NCBI RefSeq assembly: GCF_028288185.1
Contig: NZ_JAQBOF010000035.1
Coordinates: forward strand, 1 to 64,000
Direction: 5' to 3'
Source of the DNA: Mucilaginibacter sp.
GTDB taxonomy: Bacteria; Bacteroidota; Bacteroidia; Sphingobacteriales; Sphingobacteriaceae
DNA length: 64,000 bases
The translations under genes and the position numbers were made by a program. Every line of letters starts with the position of its first letter. Within the stretch, counting starts at the first letter, position 1. This document shows positions 8,460-17,302 of the stretch, in pieces. The notes beneath the pieces were generated by a model that saw nothing but the letters and a program-made list of their open reading frames with translations, was not told where the DNA came from and searched no databases.

Positions 8460-8870
8460 TTATATGCTGGCCTGTTTAGCCTTGGCCTCTGTAATTTCTA
8501 CTTTGTCCTGGGTATATTTAGATGGACATTTCATTAATATTTTTGATGCATGAAACTCATTACCACGCATTGCGCCGGTTAACACAATTTGCTCTGACCG
8601 TTCAAAATCCTGCGGTTTGCTGCCTGTAAATACTACCTTACATTCTTCGCCTTTATTATCTTTCATATAGAAAGAAAAATAATTAGCATCCTTGGTAGCA
8701 TCGTAAAAAAGTTGTTTTTGTTTGTTAAGATGACCTACAATATGTAATTCGCTCGCAGATTTTTGGGCATCTTTAAAAGACCCATAAGTTGTTGAGGTAG
8801 AATAAACACTTATAATAACCGCGATAGCGATAGCTATAACAACAAGGCCAAATATGGATGATTTTTTCAT
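8460..8870 (-). CDS. ccmE: Periplasmic heme chaperone CcmE, CxxxY type
   Basis: The protein has one N-terminal TM anchor (about 6-23) and the CcmE OB-fold. At the heme attachment site it reads KCPSKY, with Cys115 in place of the His of the HxxxY motif of enterobacterial CcmE. CxxxY CcmE variants are known from other bacteria and archaea. CcmE binds heme covalently in the periplasm and passes it to CcmF, encoded immediately downstream. The ATG at 8870 gives MKKSSIFGLV, a normal anchor start. Confidence 0.92.
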   Translation of the reverse strand: MKKSSIFGLVVIAIAIAVIISVYSTSTTYGSFKDAQKSASELHIVGHLNKQKQLFYDATKDANYFSFYMKDNKGEECKVVFTGSKPQDFERSEQIVLTGAMRGNEFHASKILMKCPSKYTQDKVEITEAKAKQASI

Positions 8871-8900
8871 TGACGGTTTAATTCTTGTAATTCAAGTTTG

Positions 8901-8908
8901 CAAAAATA
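8901..8908 (-). promoter_or_regulatory. Candidate -7 box for ccmE-ccmF
   Basis: The minus strand reads TATTTTTG (TAnnTTTG), 31-38 bases before the ccmE start. The -33 element is not convincing. Confidence 0.35.
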
Positions 8909-8969
8909 CAAAACGTACAGGTAATAATGTTTATTACAAGGGATATATATTATTTAGAATCTTTCTTAA

Positions 8970-10673
8970 CTATCGTATTATGGAGATATAACCACTTTTT
9001 TTAATGGGCACATTGTAATAAGTATCCATACCGTTAAATATCCAATAGTAAGTACCTGACGGTAAGTCATGCCCGCTTAATTTACCATTCCATGTAGCGT
9101 CTTGCGATTTGGTGGTAAATATCTGCTGCCCATAACGGTTAAAAATAGTCAGGTCATCAAACTTTACATACCCCTCTATGTGCATTCCGAAATTGTCATT
9201 TATGCCATCATTATTAGGCGTAAACACATTAGGCCCGGTTACAATATAGGGTGGCGGCGGTAAACAAACTACATTTACAGCGGTAACAAGCTCACACCCG
9301 TAAGCATTTTTCACCTTAATGTAATACAAACCACTCTTACTAATTGACGTATAATTACTTAACGATATAGTTGCGGATGCATCCGAATAGTAACTATATG
9401 TAAAGTTATCCTGCTTGACAAAGGTTTTGGTAATATCAACCGTAGTAGGATATGTTGCCGGAGCAGGCTGCGTAACCGTTATAACAGGCGGTATAAGTTT
9501 AACGTGTACCGTAGATACATGCTGGCAGCCTAACGGTACCATAGCTTGTATGTAATATGTGCCCGGTAGTACTACGGATGTAGGGTCGCGTACATGCGTG
9601 GTTAACGAGGCATCTATAAAATAATTGTAAACAAAACCATCACTGCTGCCGGCTGTCACTGTTTTATCTGTGAGGTTAACACCCGTTTCGGGGCAACCAC
9701 GTATGGTGTCAATCACTTTTAACGTTAACCCGTCATCAACTTTTTTAATTGAAGTGAACAGCACATCTTCACACCCCAGCCCGTCATATGGGAAAACTTT
9801 TAACGCGTATTTAGTACCCTCTGGAGGTATATTAGCTGTTGTAAGGTTTTGTTCCGTGCCCAATACAGCAGAAAGGTCTGCGTTATACCAAATGTAAGAT
9901 TGAAAACCTTCGGGCCCTTTTAATGTCATGGATGCTTGTTGGGTAGAGCAAATTTCATTACCTGTTATAGGCGATGATGATAAACCCTCATCCATATCGA
10001 TATAAGCATAGCCAAAGTGTCCGCCCAGTACACAATCATTAGTTGTAAACTCCAAACGTAATAACTTACCGGCGTAGCCCGTTAGATTGATAGTAGCTGT
10101 TGCCCATTTTTTATAATAAATAAAAGCAGTATCCCTACCGCCTGGGCCGGGTTTTCTGGTTGACGATAATTGAAAACCGGGCAGATTAGAGCTCGCAACA
10201 AAGTTAAACGCGGGGCAATCAACGTATTTATCGTCCGTAATATCATAAACACGCGCGGTAAATTTGGGTTGTTCATAAAATTTATGAGGCGGATTTTGAA
10301 ATACTACCGCGTAATTAAAAACCAGGCTGTAGCTAGGCTGGTTAGGCGCCAAAAAAGTATAATTCATCCCTTCGGCTTCGTGACCAGCAGTTTCATTACC
10401 CAAACGTACCGAGTAATTGCTCCCATTGGGACATACTACCGGGAATTCACCATAAGGATCTAATACACCATAATCATTTGCCCGACTAAATAACGTATGG
10501 CGAGTTGGAAGGGGTCGGGAATTGTGTAAAGTAATAACTCCAGCCGGATCAATGCTACCCGCGCTGCAATTCCAATTATTAAATGACCCCTCTTCAAACC
10601 CGATGTTATCAGGTAATTGAGCAAATGATTTAACACTGAGCAACAAGAATAATATAAACAGATTTTTAAACAC
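8970..10673 (-). CDS. Secreted protein with type IX (type B) C-terminal sorting domain
   Basis: The 567-residue product has a signal peptide (ending near KSFAQ), a region with Ig-like or adhesin-like character, and a C-terminal gliding-motility CHU_C domain: VFTPNNDGINDNFGM, then IFNRYGQQIF, WNGK, LPSGTYYW and GYISIIR (about 480-567). CHU_C domains direct proteins to the type IX secretion system for export to the surface. The passenger contains repeated Cys and Pro-rich linkers (VCLPPPPYIVTGP) but no enzyme motif. It lies between gdh and ccmE on the same strand, with 158- and 99-base gaps, so it is probably transcribed separately. Confidence 0.88.
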   Translation of the reverse strand: MFKNLFILFLLLSVKSFAQLPDNIGFEEGSFNNWNCSAGSIDPAGVITLHNSRPLPTRHTLFSRANDYGVLDPYGEFPVVCPNGSNYSVRLGNETAGHEAEGMNYTFLAPNQPSYSLVFNYAVVFQNPPHKFYEQPKFTARVYDITDDKYVDCPAFNFVASSNLPGFQLSSTRKPGPGGRDTAFIYYKKWATATINLTGYAGKLLRLEFTTNDCVLGGHFGYAYIDMDEGLSSSPITGNEICSTQQASMTLKGPEGFQSYIWYNADLSAVLGTEQNLTTANIPPEGTKYALKVFPYDGLGCEDVLFTSIKKVDDGLTLKVIDTIRGCPETGVNLTDKTVTAGSSDGFVYNYFIDASLTTHVRDPTSVVLPGTYYIQAMVPLGCQHVSTVHVKLIPPVITVTQPAPATYPTTVDITKTFVKQDNFTYSYYSDASATISLSNYTSISKSGLYYIKVKNAYGCELVTAVNVVCLPPPPYIVTGPNVFTPNNDGINDNFGMHIEGYVKFDDLTIFNRYGQQIFTTKSQDATWNGKLSGHDLPSGTYYWIFNGMDTYYNVPIKKSGYISIIR

Positions 10674-10831
10674 AGGGGGAAACCGCTTAAAAAATAATCA
10701 CGAAACATTTGTTGGTTAAAGATAAAGTATCCTGATGCCATTACGTTAAAATTAAAGTAATGGTTGCCAACCAACAAAGGGCAGGCCTTTAAACCTACCC
10801 TTTGTTCTGTATTACCAAACCAAACAAAATA

Positions 10832-12265
10832 TTATGGCCAAATACCCAGGTTTTGATAAGACACCGCTATTTTGTTGATAACGCCTACCAAAGCGGCAGT
10901 ACGCATACCGTCTATTTTATCATTGGTTTTATAAATCTCTCTAATTTCATGGTATGAACGGATCATGGTATCTTCTAATCCCGAGTTAACTAACTCCAGT
11001 TCGGAAGCGCCCTTTACTATTGTAGCACGTTGTAATGGCGTTAAAGAAGTACCGGTTATACCTTCGACCATGTTTACCAGGTTGAGATTGGTAGTTTCTT
11101 CAAACCTGCGGTTGATACGGCCAAATGCCACATGCGAAAGATTTTTCAACCACTCGAAATATGATACCGTTACACCGCCCGCGTTTGCATACATATCGGG
11201 CACAACAATACCGCCCATTTGGTAAAACATAGCTTCGGCCTCGGGGCTGGTTGGGCCGTTAGCGCCTTCCACTATAATTTTAGCTTTAATGTTTTTAATA
11301 TTAGCTATAGTTAACTGGTTCTCTAACGCGGCAGGTATCAAAATATCACATGGCTGCTCCAGACCCTCCATGGTGTTTTTAAATTCTTTTTTGGCACCCG
11401 GGTACCCTAAAATGGATCCGGTTGCTTTACGGTGCTGAAAAACAGCCTCAACATCTAAACCATCTTCGTTATAGATAGCGCCCTCAAACTCACATAAGCC
11501 AACTATGGTAGCGCCAAATTCGGCCATAAATTTTGCCGAGTAATAACCTACATTACCCAAACCCTGTACAATAACTTTTTTACCTGATACGCCCGCCGTT
11601 AAACCTATTTTCTGCATATCCTCTGCAACGCTAACACATTCGCGCGCGGCAATAGCAACACCTCTGCCGGTAGCTTCACGGCGACCGGCTATACCGTGTA
11701 AAGCAATTGGCTTACCGGTAACCGCCCCCATAGCATCTAATTGGCCGGGATTCATGGTTGCATAAGTATCGGCAATCCAGCTCATTTCGCGCTCGCCACT
11801 CCCATAATCAGGTGCAGGTACGTCAATGCTGGGGCCTATAAAGTTTTTCTTTATTAATTCTACGGTATAACGGCGGGTAATATTCTCTAACTCCTGCACC
11901 GTATAATTTTTTGGGTTGATTTTAATGCCGCCTTTAGCGCCGCCAAACGGAACGTTTACAATGGCGCATTTATAGGTCATTAACGCGGCAAGCGCCATTA
12001 CTTCGTCCTCGTTAACCATTTCGCTGTAGCGGATACCGCCTTTAGTTGGCGATTGATGGTGCGAGTGTTCAACACGCCACGCGTCAATTACTTCAAAACC
12101 GTTACCACGGCGTATAGGAAAACGAAAACGGTAAACGCTGTTACATGATTTTATCTGATCTAATAAACCGGCATCGTGTTTAGTGAATTGTGCTGCACTA
12201 TCAAAGTTGCCGCACACATCGGCAAAGAAATGGGTATCTTGATTAGCTGAATTATTTTTAGCCAT
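10832..12265 (-). CDS. Glu/Leu/Phe/Val family dehydrogenase, probably glutamate dehydrogenase
   Basis: The family signature [12 protein letters not shown] (about 105-116) holds the active-site Lys region, and a Rossmann GxGNVG ([14 protein letters not shown]) follows near residue 230. At 477 residues it is in the range of hexameric glutamate dehydrogenases, interconverting glutamate and 2-oxoglutarate with NAD(P)H. Coenzyme preference cannot be read with confidence. It sits inside the ccm block between ccmD and the type IX sorted protein. A TTTGATA/TATCAAA inverted repeat lies in its upstream region and may be regulatory. Confidence 0.9.
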   Translation of the reverse strand: MAKNNSANQDTHFFADVCGNFDSAAQFTKHDAGLLDQIKSCNSVYRFRFPIRRGNGFEVIDAWRVEHSHHQSPTKGGIRYSEMVNEDEVMALAALMTYKCAIVNVPFGGAKGGIKINPKNYTVQELENITRRYTVELIKKNFIGPSIDVPAPDYGSGEREMSWIADTYATMNPGQLDAMGAVTGKPIALHGIAGRREATGRGVAIAARECVSVAEDMQKIGLTAGVSGKKVIVQGLGNVGYYSAKFMAEFGATIVGLCEFEGAIYNEDGLDVEAVFQHRKATGSILGYPGAKKEFKNTMEGLEQPCDILIPAALENQLTIANIKNIKAKIIVEGANGPTSPEAEAMFYQMGGIVVPDMYANAGGVTVSYFEWLKNLSHVAFGRINRRFEETTNLNLVNMVEGITGTSLTPLQRATIVKGASELELVNSGLEDTMIRSYHEIREIYKTNDKIDGMRTAALVGVINKIAVSYQNLGIWP

Positions 12266-12309
12266 AATTTGGTATTTATAAATATGATTTTCTCAATAAA
12301 GGATGCAAA

Positions 12310-12330
12310 TTTGATACAAATTTTATCAAA
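12310..12330. promoter_or_regulatory. Inverted repeat upstream of glutamate dehydrogenase
   Basis: TTTGATA (12310-12316), seven-base spacer, TATCAAA (12324-12330), 45-65 bases before the start codon. It has the shape of a dimeric regulator site in very AT-rich DNA; chance occurrence is possible. Confidence 0.3.
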
Positions 12331-12418
12331 ATTGCAATTTATTATGTCACCATACTGTATACTTATAGTAACAATGGTATAAAAACTATGTTTAAACAAT
12401 TATAGCTTATTTTTCGGG

Positions 12419-12628
12419 CTATTTTTCTTTTTCGATTTTTTTTAATCGCCTGTCAATAGAGAACAAATAAATAGCTAATCCAATAAAAATTATAACAATT
12501 GTAGCTATAACAACATATATTTTGCCCGAGCTTCGAAACGCGTCAGCCATTTCAACAGTGTTTGATTGTTGTGCGTAGGTTGTTAAAAAAGATACCAGGA
12601 GTAATATTAAGGTTAAGAACTTTTTCAT
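12419..12628 (-). CDS. CcmD-family small membrane protein
   Basis: The 69-residue product has a signal-like N-terminus (MKKFLTLILLLVSFLTTYAQ), a second hydrophobic segment (about 37-57) and a basic tail RRLKKIEKEK. Size, single mature TM and charged C-terminus match the CcmD family, which stabilises the CcmC-CcmE heme complex. Its ATG overlaps the ccmC stop by one base (TAATG on the minus strand), indicating translational coupling. The N-terminal signal sequence is longer than in proteobacterial CcmD but common in this phylum. Confidence 0.82.
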   Translation of the reverse strand: MKKFLTLILLLVSFLTTYAQQSNTVEMADAFRSSGKIYVVIATIVIIFIGLAIYLFSIDRRLKKIEKEK

Positions 12629-13302
12629 TAGTTTATGCTGTTTCTTTTGTTTTCAATTAAACGAATACGGTAACGTAAAGTGGCTATCCAAATTGCCATA
12701 AAACTCCACCCTAACATTGCTGGGTAAAACGCTAGTTTCATGCCGTTATCCAAGTCATATTTACCAAAGGCCGGGTTACCGCCGCTACCGGGATGTAAAG
12801 AATCGGTCATTCGTGGTAAAACAAATATCAGTACGATCATTATTGGGAAAGCGAAAATATTATAAATGGCAGATATTTTTGCTCGTTTCTGTTCTTCGTC
12901 AATAGAGTTGCGTAGTACTATGTAAGCGCAATATAACAAGAAAGCTATTGCAGCGCTGTTTTGCTTAGGGTCGCCGCTCCAAAATTCGCCCCAGGTATAT
13001 TTGGCCCACATCATGCCGGTTATTAAACCTAATGTATAAAACAATAAGCCGGTGTTTACACATTCAACCGATGCCAGATCATATTCTTCTTTACCGGTAT
13101 TTAGATATTTAATACTATAGAAAACCGATATAGAAAACACAGAAAGCATACCCATCCACATAGGCACGTGGAAATATAAATTGCGTATAGTTTCATGCAA
13201 AACCGCTAATCTGGGAACAGGTAGTATTAAACCCGTTATAAACGTAGAGAGAATGAGTAGTACTACTATAACCTTCCACCAAGTTTGATATATAAATTTC
13301 AT
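12628..13302 (-). CDS. ccmC: Heme exporter / cytochrome c assembly protein CcmC
   Basis: The 224-residue protein has six TM segments and the tryptophan-rich loop WGEFWSGDPKQNSAAI (about 104-119), with conserved His residues in NLYFHVPMW (His45) and in SLHPGSGG on the other side. CcmC presents heme to CcmE on the outer face of the inner membrane. The classical WxWD element is WSGD here; this may be a clade feature. It is coupled to ccmD downstream and preceded by two paralogous secreted proteins. Confidence 0.92.
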   Translation of the reverse strand: MKFIYQTWWKVIVVLLILSTFITGLILPVPRLAVLHETIRNLYFHVPMWMGMLSVFSISVFYSIKYLNTGKEEYDLASVECVNTGLLFYTLGLITGMMWAKYTWGEFWSGDPKQNSAAIAFLLYCAYIVLRNSIDEEQKRAKISAIYNIFAFPIMIVLIFVLPRMTDSLHPGSGGNPAFGKYDLDNGMKLAFYPAMLGWSFMAIWIATLRYRIRLIENKRNSIN

Positions 13303-13362
13303 GTTGATCTGTATAGCAAATGTAGCAATTATTTATGTTGACAGCTAAATATGTTGCGCGGG

Positions 13363-14565
13363 TTAGCGCTTTTCTGACGGTACATAATCAACCGGTAATA
13401 ATTCTGACATTCGGGACTTACTCCAAGTGCCTTCATATAGTGGTTCGCCGTCTATCACAATTCCATTTTTATCGAATAAAGCATACGGGGGATTATTGTA
13501 CAACGTAACCACACTAATTTCATAATTGGGCATATCAAGCGGGCGATAAATATCTTTGTAGTTGGTTTCATCGCGCTTTTTGGTGTACATTACATATAAG
13601 TAATTAGGGAACGTAATTGCGAAGATGCCCGGCTGCTGCGTTTTTCTTAATAGTTCAAACGAGTACCATGGCGTTTGGGTGAGATGATCCATCGTATATT
13701 TTGAAAGATTGGCAATGTCAACCCAATAGTTTGCCGAGTCGCCACGACCAATTGTTTTATATCTGTTTATTTTCTGATGAATTATCTCATCGCTTGGGCG
13801 GGCCGGGTTTGGATAACGCGTTAGTCTGCGCATTTCAAACCCATTTTCTGTTAGTTTATCGGTATACAGCGATCTGTAAAAGTCCATTGGTGAACCATAA
13901 TACGCCATATCACGATTTCTTTGCCATATCTTTTTTTGCGAAGCAGACCCGGGCAGGTCCTCAAATAAGCGTTCGCCGCCGTAAGTAATAATGCCTGATA
14001 TGTTATCGCTTTTAAAATTTTTAAGCAGGAATTTTACACGGTAACCAAGTCCGCGGTTTTCTATAACTAAAAAGTTATCGCTCTCTGCTTCCAGGGTCAG
14101 CAGTTTTTTATGATACGTAAAATAGAGCACTTGCGGGTTAAGTATTTCGCACTTCTTAGCGTTCTCATCTACCCCTAAAAAGTCTTTTTTAAATTGCTCA
14201 AAGTTTCTTTTCCAATCGGCTTTGGCAGTAGTCGAAATTACTACTTCACGTAACTGGATTGTTTTAGGTTCTAATTCAACAAGTACTTTAACATCGTCAT
14301 CCCCTACCTGTATTTTTTGTGTATAGTCGCTATACCCTACCGTTGTAATTACTAATGTGTATTGGCCAGGTCGTATCTTATTTAAACTGAAGGTACCGTC
14401 TATGGCAGTACTGGTACCAAATGATGAGTTACTTAAAAAAACACTGGCGCTATGTATAGGCGATTTTGTTTCTTTTGATATTACTTTACCTGTTATACTA
14501 ACATTTTGCGCCTTTGCAAAAACGGGCAATATAAAACACAAAACAATTAACCGGAAAACCCGCAT
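13363..14565 (-). CDS. Secreted CarboxypepD_reg-like protein (tandem paralog A)
   Basis: A signal peptide (ending KAQN) precedes a CarboxypepD_reg-like domain: ITGKVISKETKSPIHSASVF, GTFSLNKIRPGQYTL and VGYSDYTQKI (about 23-95). The other about 300 residues, with QFKKDFLG, GLGYRVKFLLKNF, YYGSPMDFYRSLY and the end PLYEGTWSKSRMSELLPVDY, align almost colinearly with the next gene (14672-15880). I know similar proteins only as hypotheticals in Bacteroidota. Its position within the ccm block is probably historical rather than functional. Outer-membrane or periplasmic localisation is likely. Confidence 0.85.
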   Translation of the reverse strand: MRVFRLIVLCFILPVFAKAQNVSITGKVISKETKSPIHSASVFLSNSSFGTSTAIDGTFSLNKIRPGQYTLVITTVGYSDYTQKIQVGDDDVKVLVELEPKTIQLREVVISTTAKADWKRNFEQFKKDFLGVDENAKKCEILNPQVLYFTYHKKLLTLEAESDNFLVIENRGLGYRVKFLLKNFKSDNISGIITYGGERLFEDLPGSASQKKIWQRNRDMAYYGSPMDFYRSLYTDKLTENGFEMRRLTRYPNPARPSDEIIHQKINRYKTIGRGDSANYWVDIANLSKYTMDHLTQTPWYSFELLRKTQQPGIFAITFPNYLYVMYTKKRDETNYKDIYRPLDMPNYEISVVTLYNNPPYALFDKNGIVIDGEPLYEGTWSKSRMSELLPVDYVPSEKR

Positions 14566-14671
14566 AGGTAACTTTAAGCTTTTTATAAAATGCTAATTAA
14601 AACATTTACCGTTGAAATATAGATGAAAACAAGTTTAAAAAGTGTTAAATATTACACATTCTAATCCGATT

Positions 14672-15880
14672 CTAATTTGATGGCACTTGTTGTTTACCAT
14701 AAGGTGCGTAATCAACCGGTAGTAAAGTTGACAGGCGCAATTTAGACCATGTACCTTCATATAATGGGCTGTTGCCTATAATAGTCCCGTTCCGGTCAAT
14801 TAATATAGCCTGGTTATTATTAACGTAACTAACAATAGTGGTTTCATAATTTAAGTCGTTAGGTATACGGTATACGTCTTTATAATAGTTAGTTTCCCAT
14901 CTTTTAGTATAAACCACATATAAGTTATCGGGGAAGGTAATAGCCAATAAGCCGGGCCTTTCTGTACTTTTTAATATATCGCTTACAGCAAATTTCCCCT
15001 TAAATTTTTGATTGGTGTAACGGGTATGATTTTTAATGCTTGTCCAATACAAAAACGAGTCATCTTTTGATTTTTTAGCCTTGTCCAGATTTTGTTCTAT
15101 CTCCTCATCTGTTGGTCGGCTTGAGTTAACCTGGCGTGCAAGGCGGTAAATTTTAAAACCGGCATCGGCTAAACTGTCTTTATATAACGACCTGTAAAAA
15201 TGCATGGCCGAACCGTAATAGGCTTCATCACGTTTTTTGTACCACCTTTTCTTTTTTCCATCGCCGCCTTTCATCTCTTCAAAAAACTGGCTGCCAGAAT
15301 AAGCTACATTGCCACTAAGCAACTCGCTCTTAAAGGTTTTCAGCAGAAATTTAATGCGATATCCCAACGCATTATTTTCTATTATTAAAAGCTCATCAGT
15401 ATAGGCTTCAAGTACGGTTTTATTTTGGCTGAATGTAAAATTAAGTATCTGTGGGTTAACTATTTTACAGTCGAGCGCATTTTGATCAGTGCCGATAAAA
15501 TCCTGCTTAAATTGTTCAAGGGCAAGTTTCTTATCTGCTTTTGATATGTTTGATATAACTACCTCTTTAAGCTGAACCGTTTTAGGCCTTAATTCAATAT
15601 TCAAGTTAACAGGATCATTGTTAACAGTTAGTATCTGCGTATAATCTTCGTACCCTATTGTAGTAACAACCAGGCTGTATTGACCGGGCTTTAATCCATT
15701 TAAAGTAAACATACCACTATTGGTTGTTGATGTACCGAAGGACGAGTTACTCAAAAAAACACTGGCCCCCGCTATTGGCGCTTTGGTATCTGCCGATAAT
15801 ACTTTACCTGTAACAGCTACATTTTGTGCTATTGAAATTATGGGGAGAAGAATTAAAAATAGTATTCGGAGCAACTTCAT
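14672..15880 (-). CDS. Secreted CarboxypepD_reg-like protein (tandem paralog B)
   Basis: This 402-residue protein repeats the plan of paralog A: signal peptide ending SIAQN, VTGKVLSADTKAPIAGASVF, GMFTLNGLKPGQYSL, VGY-like TIGYEDYTQIL, then QFKQDFIGTDQNA, LGYRIKFLLKTF, YYGSAMHFYRSLY and PLYEGTWSKLRLSTLLPVDY. The two are clear products of local duplication with roughly half the residues changed. It is transcribed in the same direction as ccmB (58 bases downstream of it). No catalytic residues are evident. Confidence 0.85.
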   Translation of the reverse strand: MKLLRILFLILLPIISIAQNVAVTGKVLSADTKAPIAGASVFLSNSSFGTSTTNSGMFTLNGLKPGQYSLVVTTIGYEDYTQILTVNNDPVNLNIELRPKTVQLKEVVISNISKADKKLALEQFKQDFIGTDQNALDCKIVNPQILNFTFSQNKTVLEAYTDELLIIENNALGYRIKFLLKTFKSELLSGNVAYSGSQFFEEMKGGDGKKKRWYKKRDEAYYGSAMHFYRSLYKDSLADAGFKIYRLARQVNSSRPTDEEIEQNLDKAKKSKDDSFLYWTSIKNHTRYTNQKFKGKFAVSDILKSTERPGLLAITFPDNLYVVYTKRWETNYYKDVYRIPNDLNYETTIVSYVNNNQAILIDRNGTIIGNSPLYEGTWSKLRLSTLLPVDYAPYGKQQVPSN

Positions 15881-15938
15881 GGGGTAATTTACATTCCTGT
15901 TTTAAGATGATTAAAACGAACTTTAAGTATAGGTATTG

Positions 15939-16622
15939 TTAATCGCGCCATAAATATGGGAAGAGTAACAAAGCTGTTGCCATAACAATAGCATTTATAG
16001 CGCATAGTACACCAATATCACCATAACTCAAGCTACGGTCCAGGCCATCCATAGCATTTTTGCTGAGGCGTATCAGTATTAAAATAACGGGGATAATTAC
16101 CGGAAAACTTAATATGGCCATTAATGTGCCGTTATTACCGGCTTTTGATGCAATAGCCGATATCATGGTGAAAACCGTTGAAAAACTAAAACTACCCAAT
16201 ATTACCACTATGAAATAAAACAGCGGATCGCCAATGGTATTGGTAAAAAAAACAAGGTACACCACCAATGCCAATATGCTGAGTAATGACATCAACAAAA
16301 TATTGTAAAATGTTTTAGACAGGATAATAGCGTGGGGACTAGCAATGGAATAATAATACAGCAGACGGCTCTTGCTTTCTTGCATAAAACTTTTAGCTAT
16401 GGCATTGACTGAGGCAAACAGAATGATGATCCAGAATAATACGTTCCATACAACTTTATAGCCGTTGCTTTTTTCAAAACCGGGGGTGAGGTTAAATGAT
16501 ATATAGCATACAAACACGGTAGAAACTACATACAGCAATACCCCGTTAAACGCGTATTTCGAGCGCCACTCCAGCACAACTTCCTTTTTAAAAAGCTCCC
16601 ATGTTTGATCAATGAGTTTCAT
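15939..16622 (-). CDS. ccmB: Heme exporter protein CcmB
   Basis: A 227-residue, six-TM ABC permease starting MKLIDQTWELFKKEVVLEW, with the CcmB features FKKEVVLEWRSKYAFNGVLLY at the N-terminus and FPVIIPVILI late in the protein. CcmB with the ATPase CcmA supports release of heme from the CcmC-CcmE complex; ccmA is not in this window. An in-frame ATG at 16667 would add 15 residues but lies in the palindromic repeat upstream, so I use 16622. It is first of the right-to-left ccm series B, C, D, E, F. Confidence 0.9.
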   Translation of the reverse strand: MKLIDQTWELFKKEVVLEWRSKYAFNGVLLYVVSTVFVCYISFNLTPGFEKSNGYKVVWNVLFWIIILFASVNAIAKSFMQESKSRLLYYYSIASPHAIILSKTFYNILLMSLLSILALVVYLVFFTNTIGDPLFYFIVVILGSFSFSTVFTMISAIASKAGNNGTLMAILSFPVIIPVILILIRLSKNAMDGLDRSLSYGDIGVLCAINAIVMATALLLFPYLWRD

Positions 16623-16661
16623 ATTTGACAAATATAGTGATTGGAGGTTAGTAAAAACACA

Positions 16662-16755
16662 TGTCATTTCGAACGAGGTACGAGGAGAAATCTATACATA
16701 CACATCGCGCGCTTACTTTGTAGTGTATAGATTTCTCCCTTCGCTCGAAATGACA
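16662..16755. repeat. Dispersed long hairpin, GTCATTTCGA family (copy 1)
   Basis: Arms 16662-16698 (starting TGTCATTTCGAACGAGG) and 16724-16755 (ending GCTCGAAATGACA) are imperfect inverted repeats about 25 bases apart. It fills the divergent gap between ccmB and ogt. Close relatives are at 37413-37497 and 28641-28736. Confidence 0.75.
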
Positions 16756-16816
16756 GACGAGAGTAAGTTTAACGGAGTATGTTTCTAATCTATTCGACAT
16801 TTATTAACTTTACGCT

Positions 16817-17302
16817 ATGCCGGTTACTTATTATAAAACACCTGTTGGTATTGCTCAAATAACAGAGGACGATGGCTTTATTAGCCGCATACACATCATG
16901 GATGAGGAATGCAAGATTGAGCCTATTACATCGCCCTTACTTAATGAGGCTATGAGGCAATTGGATGAGTATTTTGCAGGCACTCGTAAGGTTTTTGATT
17001 TTCCTATCAAACAAGAAGGCTCAGAATTTCAGCAACAGGTTTGGCAGGAGTTATTGAAAATAGACTACGGCAAAACTATAAGCTATGGGCAACAATCGCA
17101 GCAAATGAACAGCCCACTGGCAATTAGGGCCATAGCAGCTGCAAATGGTCGAAATAATTTATGGGTAGTTGTACCCTGCCATCGGGTCATCGGCTCTAAC
17201 GGGAGCTTAACGGGTTATGCCGGTGGCCTATGGCGCAAACAATGGTTATTAGAACACGAGGCTAAAGTTTTGGGCGTTGGCCAAACTAAGCTTGAGTTTT
17301 AA
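16817..17302 (+). CDS. ogt: Methylated-DNA--protein-cysteine S-methyltransferase
   Basis: The 161-residue protein contains the alkyl-acceptor motif VVPCHRVIGSNGSLTGYAGG with acceptor Cys121, and the helix-turn-helix region QVWQELLKIDYGKTISYGQ. It transfers alkyl groups from O6-methylguanine (and O4-methylthymine) to itself, a suicide repair reaction. There is no fused Ada domain. It is convergent with, and overlaps by 17 bases, the response-regulator kinase gene. ogt is used as the symbol for a stand-alone protein of this size. Confidence 0.93.
   Translation: MPVTYYKTPVGIAQITEDDGFISRIHIMDEECKIEPITSPLLNEAMRQLDEYFAGTRKVFDFPIKQEGSEFQQQVWQELLKIDYGKTISYGQQSQQMNSPLAIRAIAAANGRNNLWVVVPCHRVIGSNGSLTGYAGGLWRKQWLLEHEAKVLGVGQTKLEF

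Noticed and set aside
12160..12399. 79-codon ORF upstream of glutamate dehydrogenase
   Set aside because: It overlaps the gdh start in another frame in AT-rich leader DNA and has no start context or homology.
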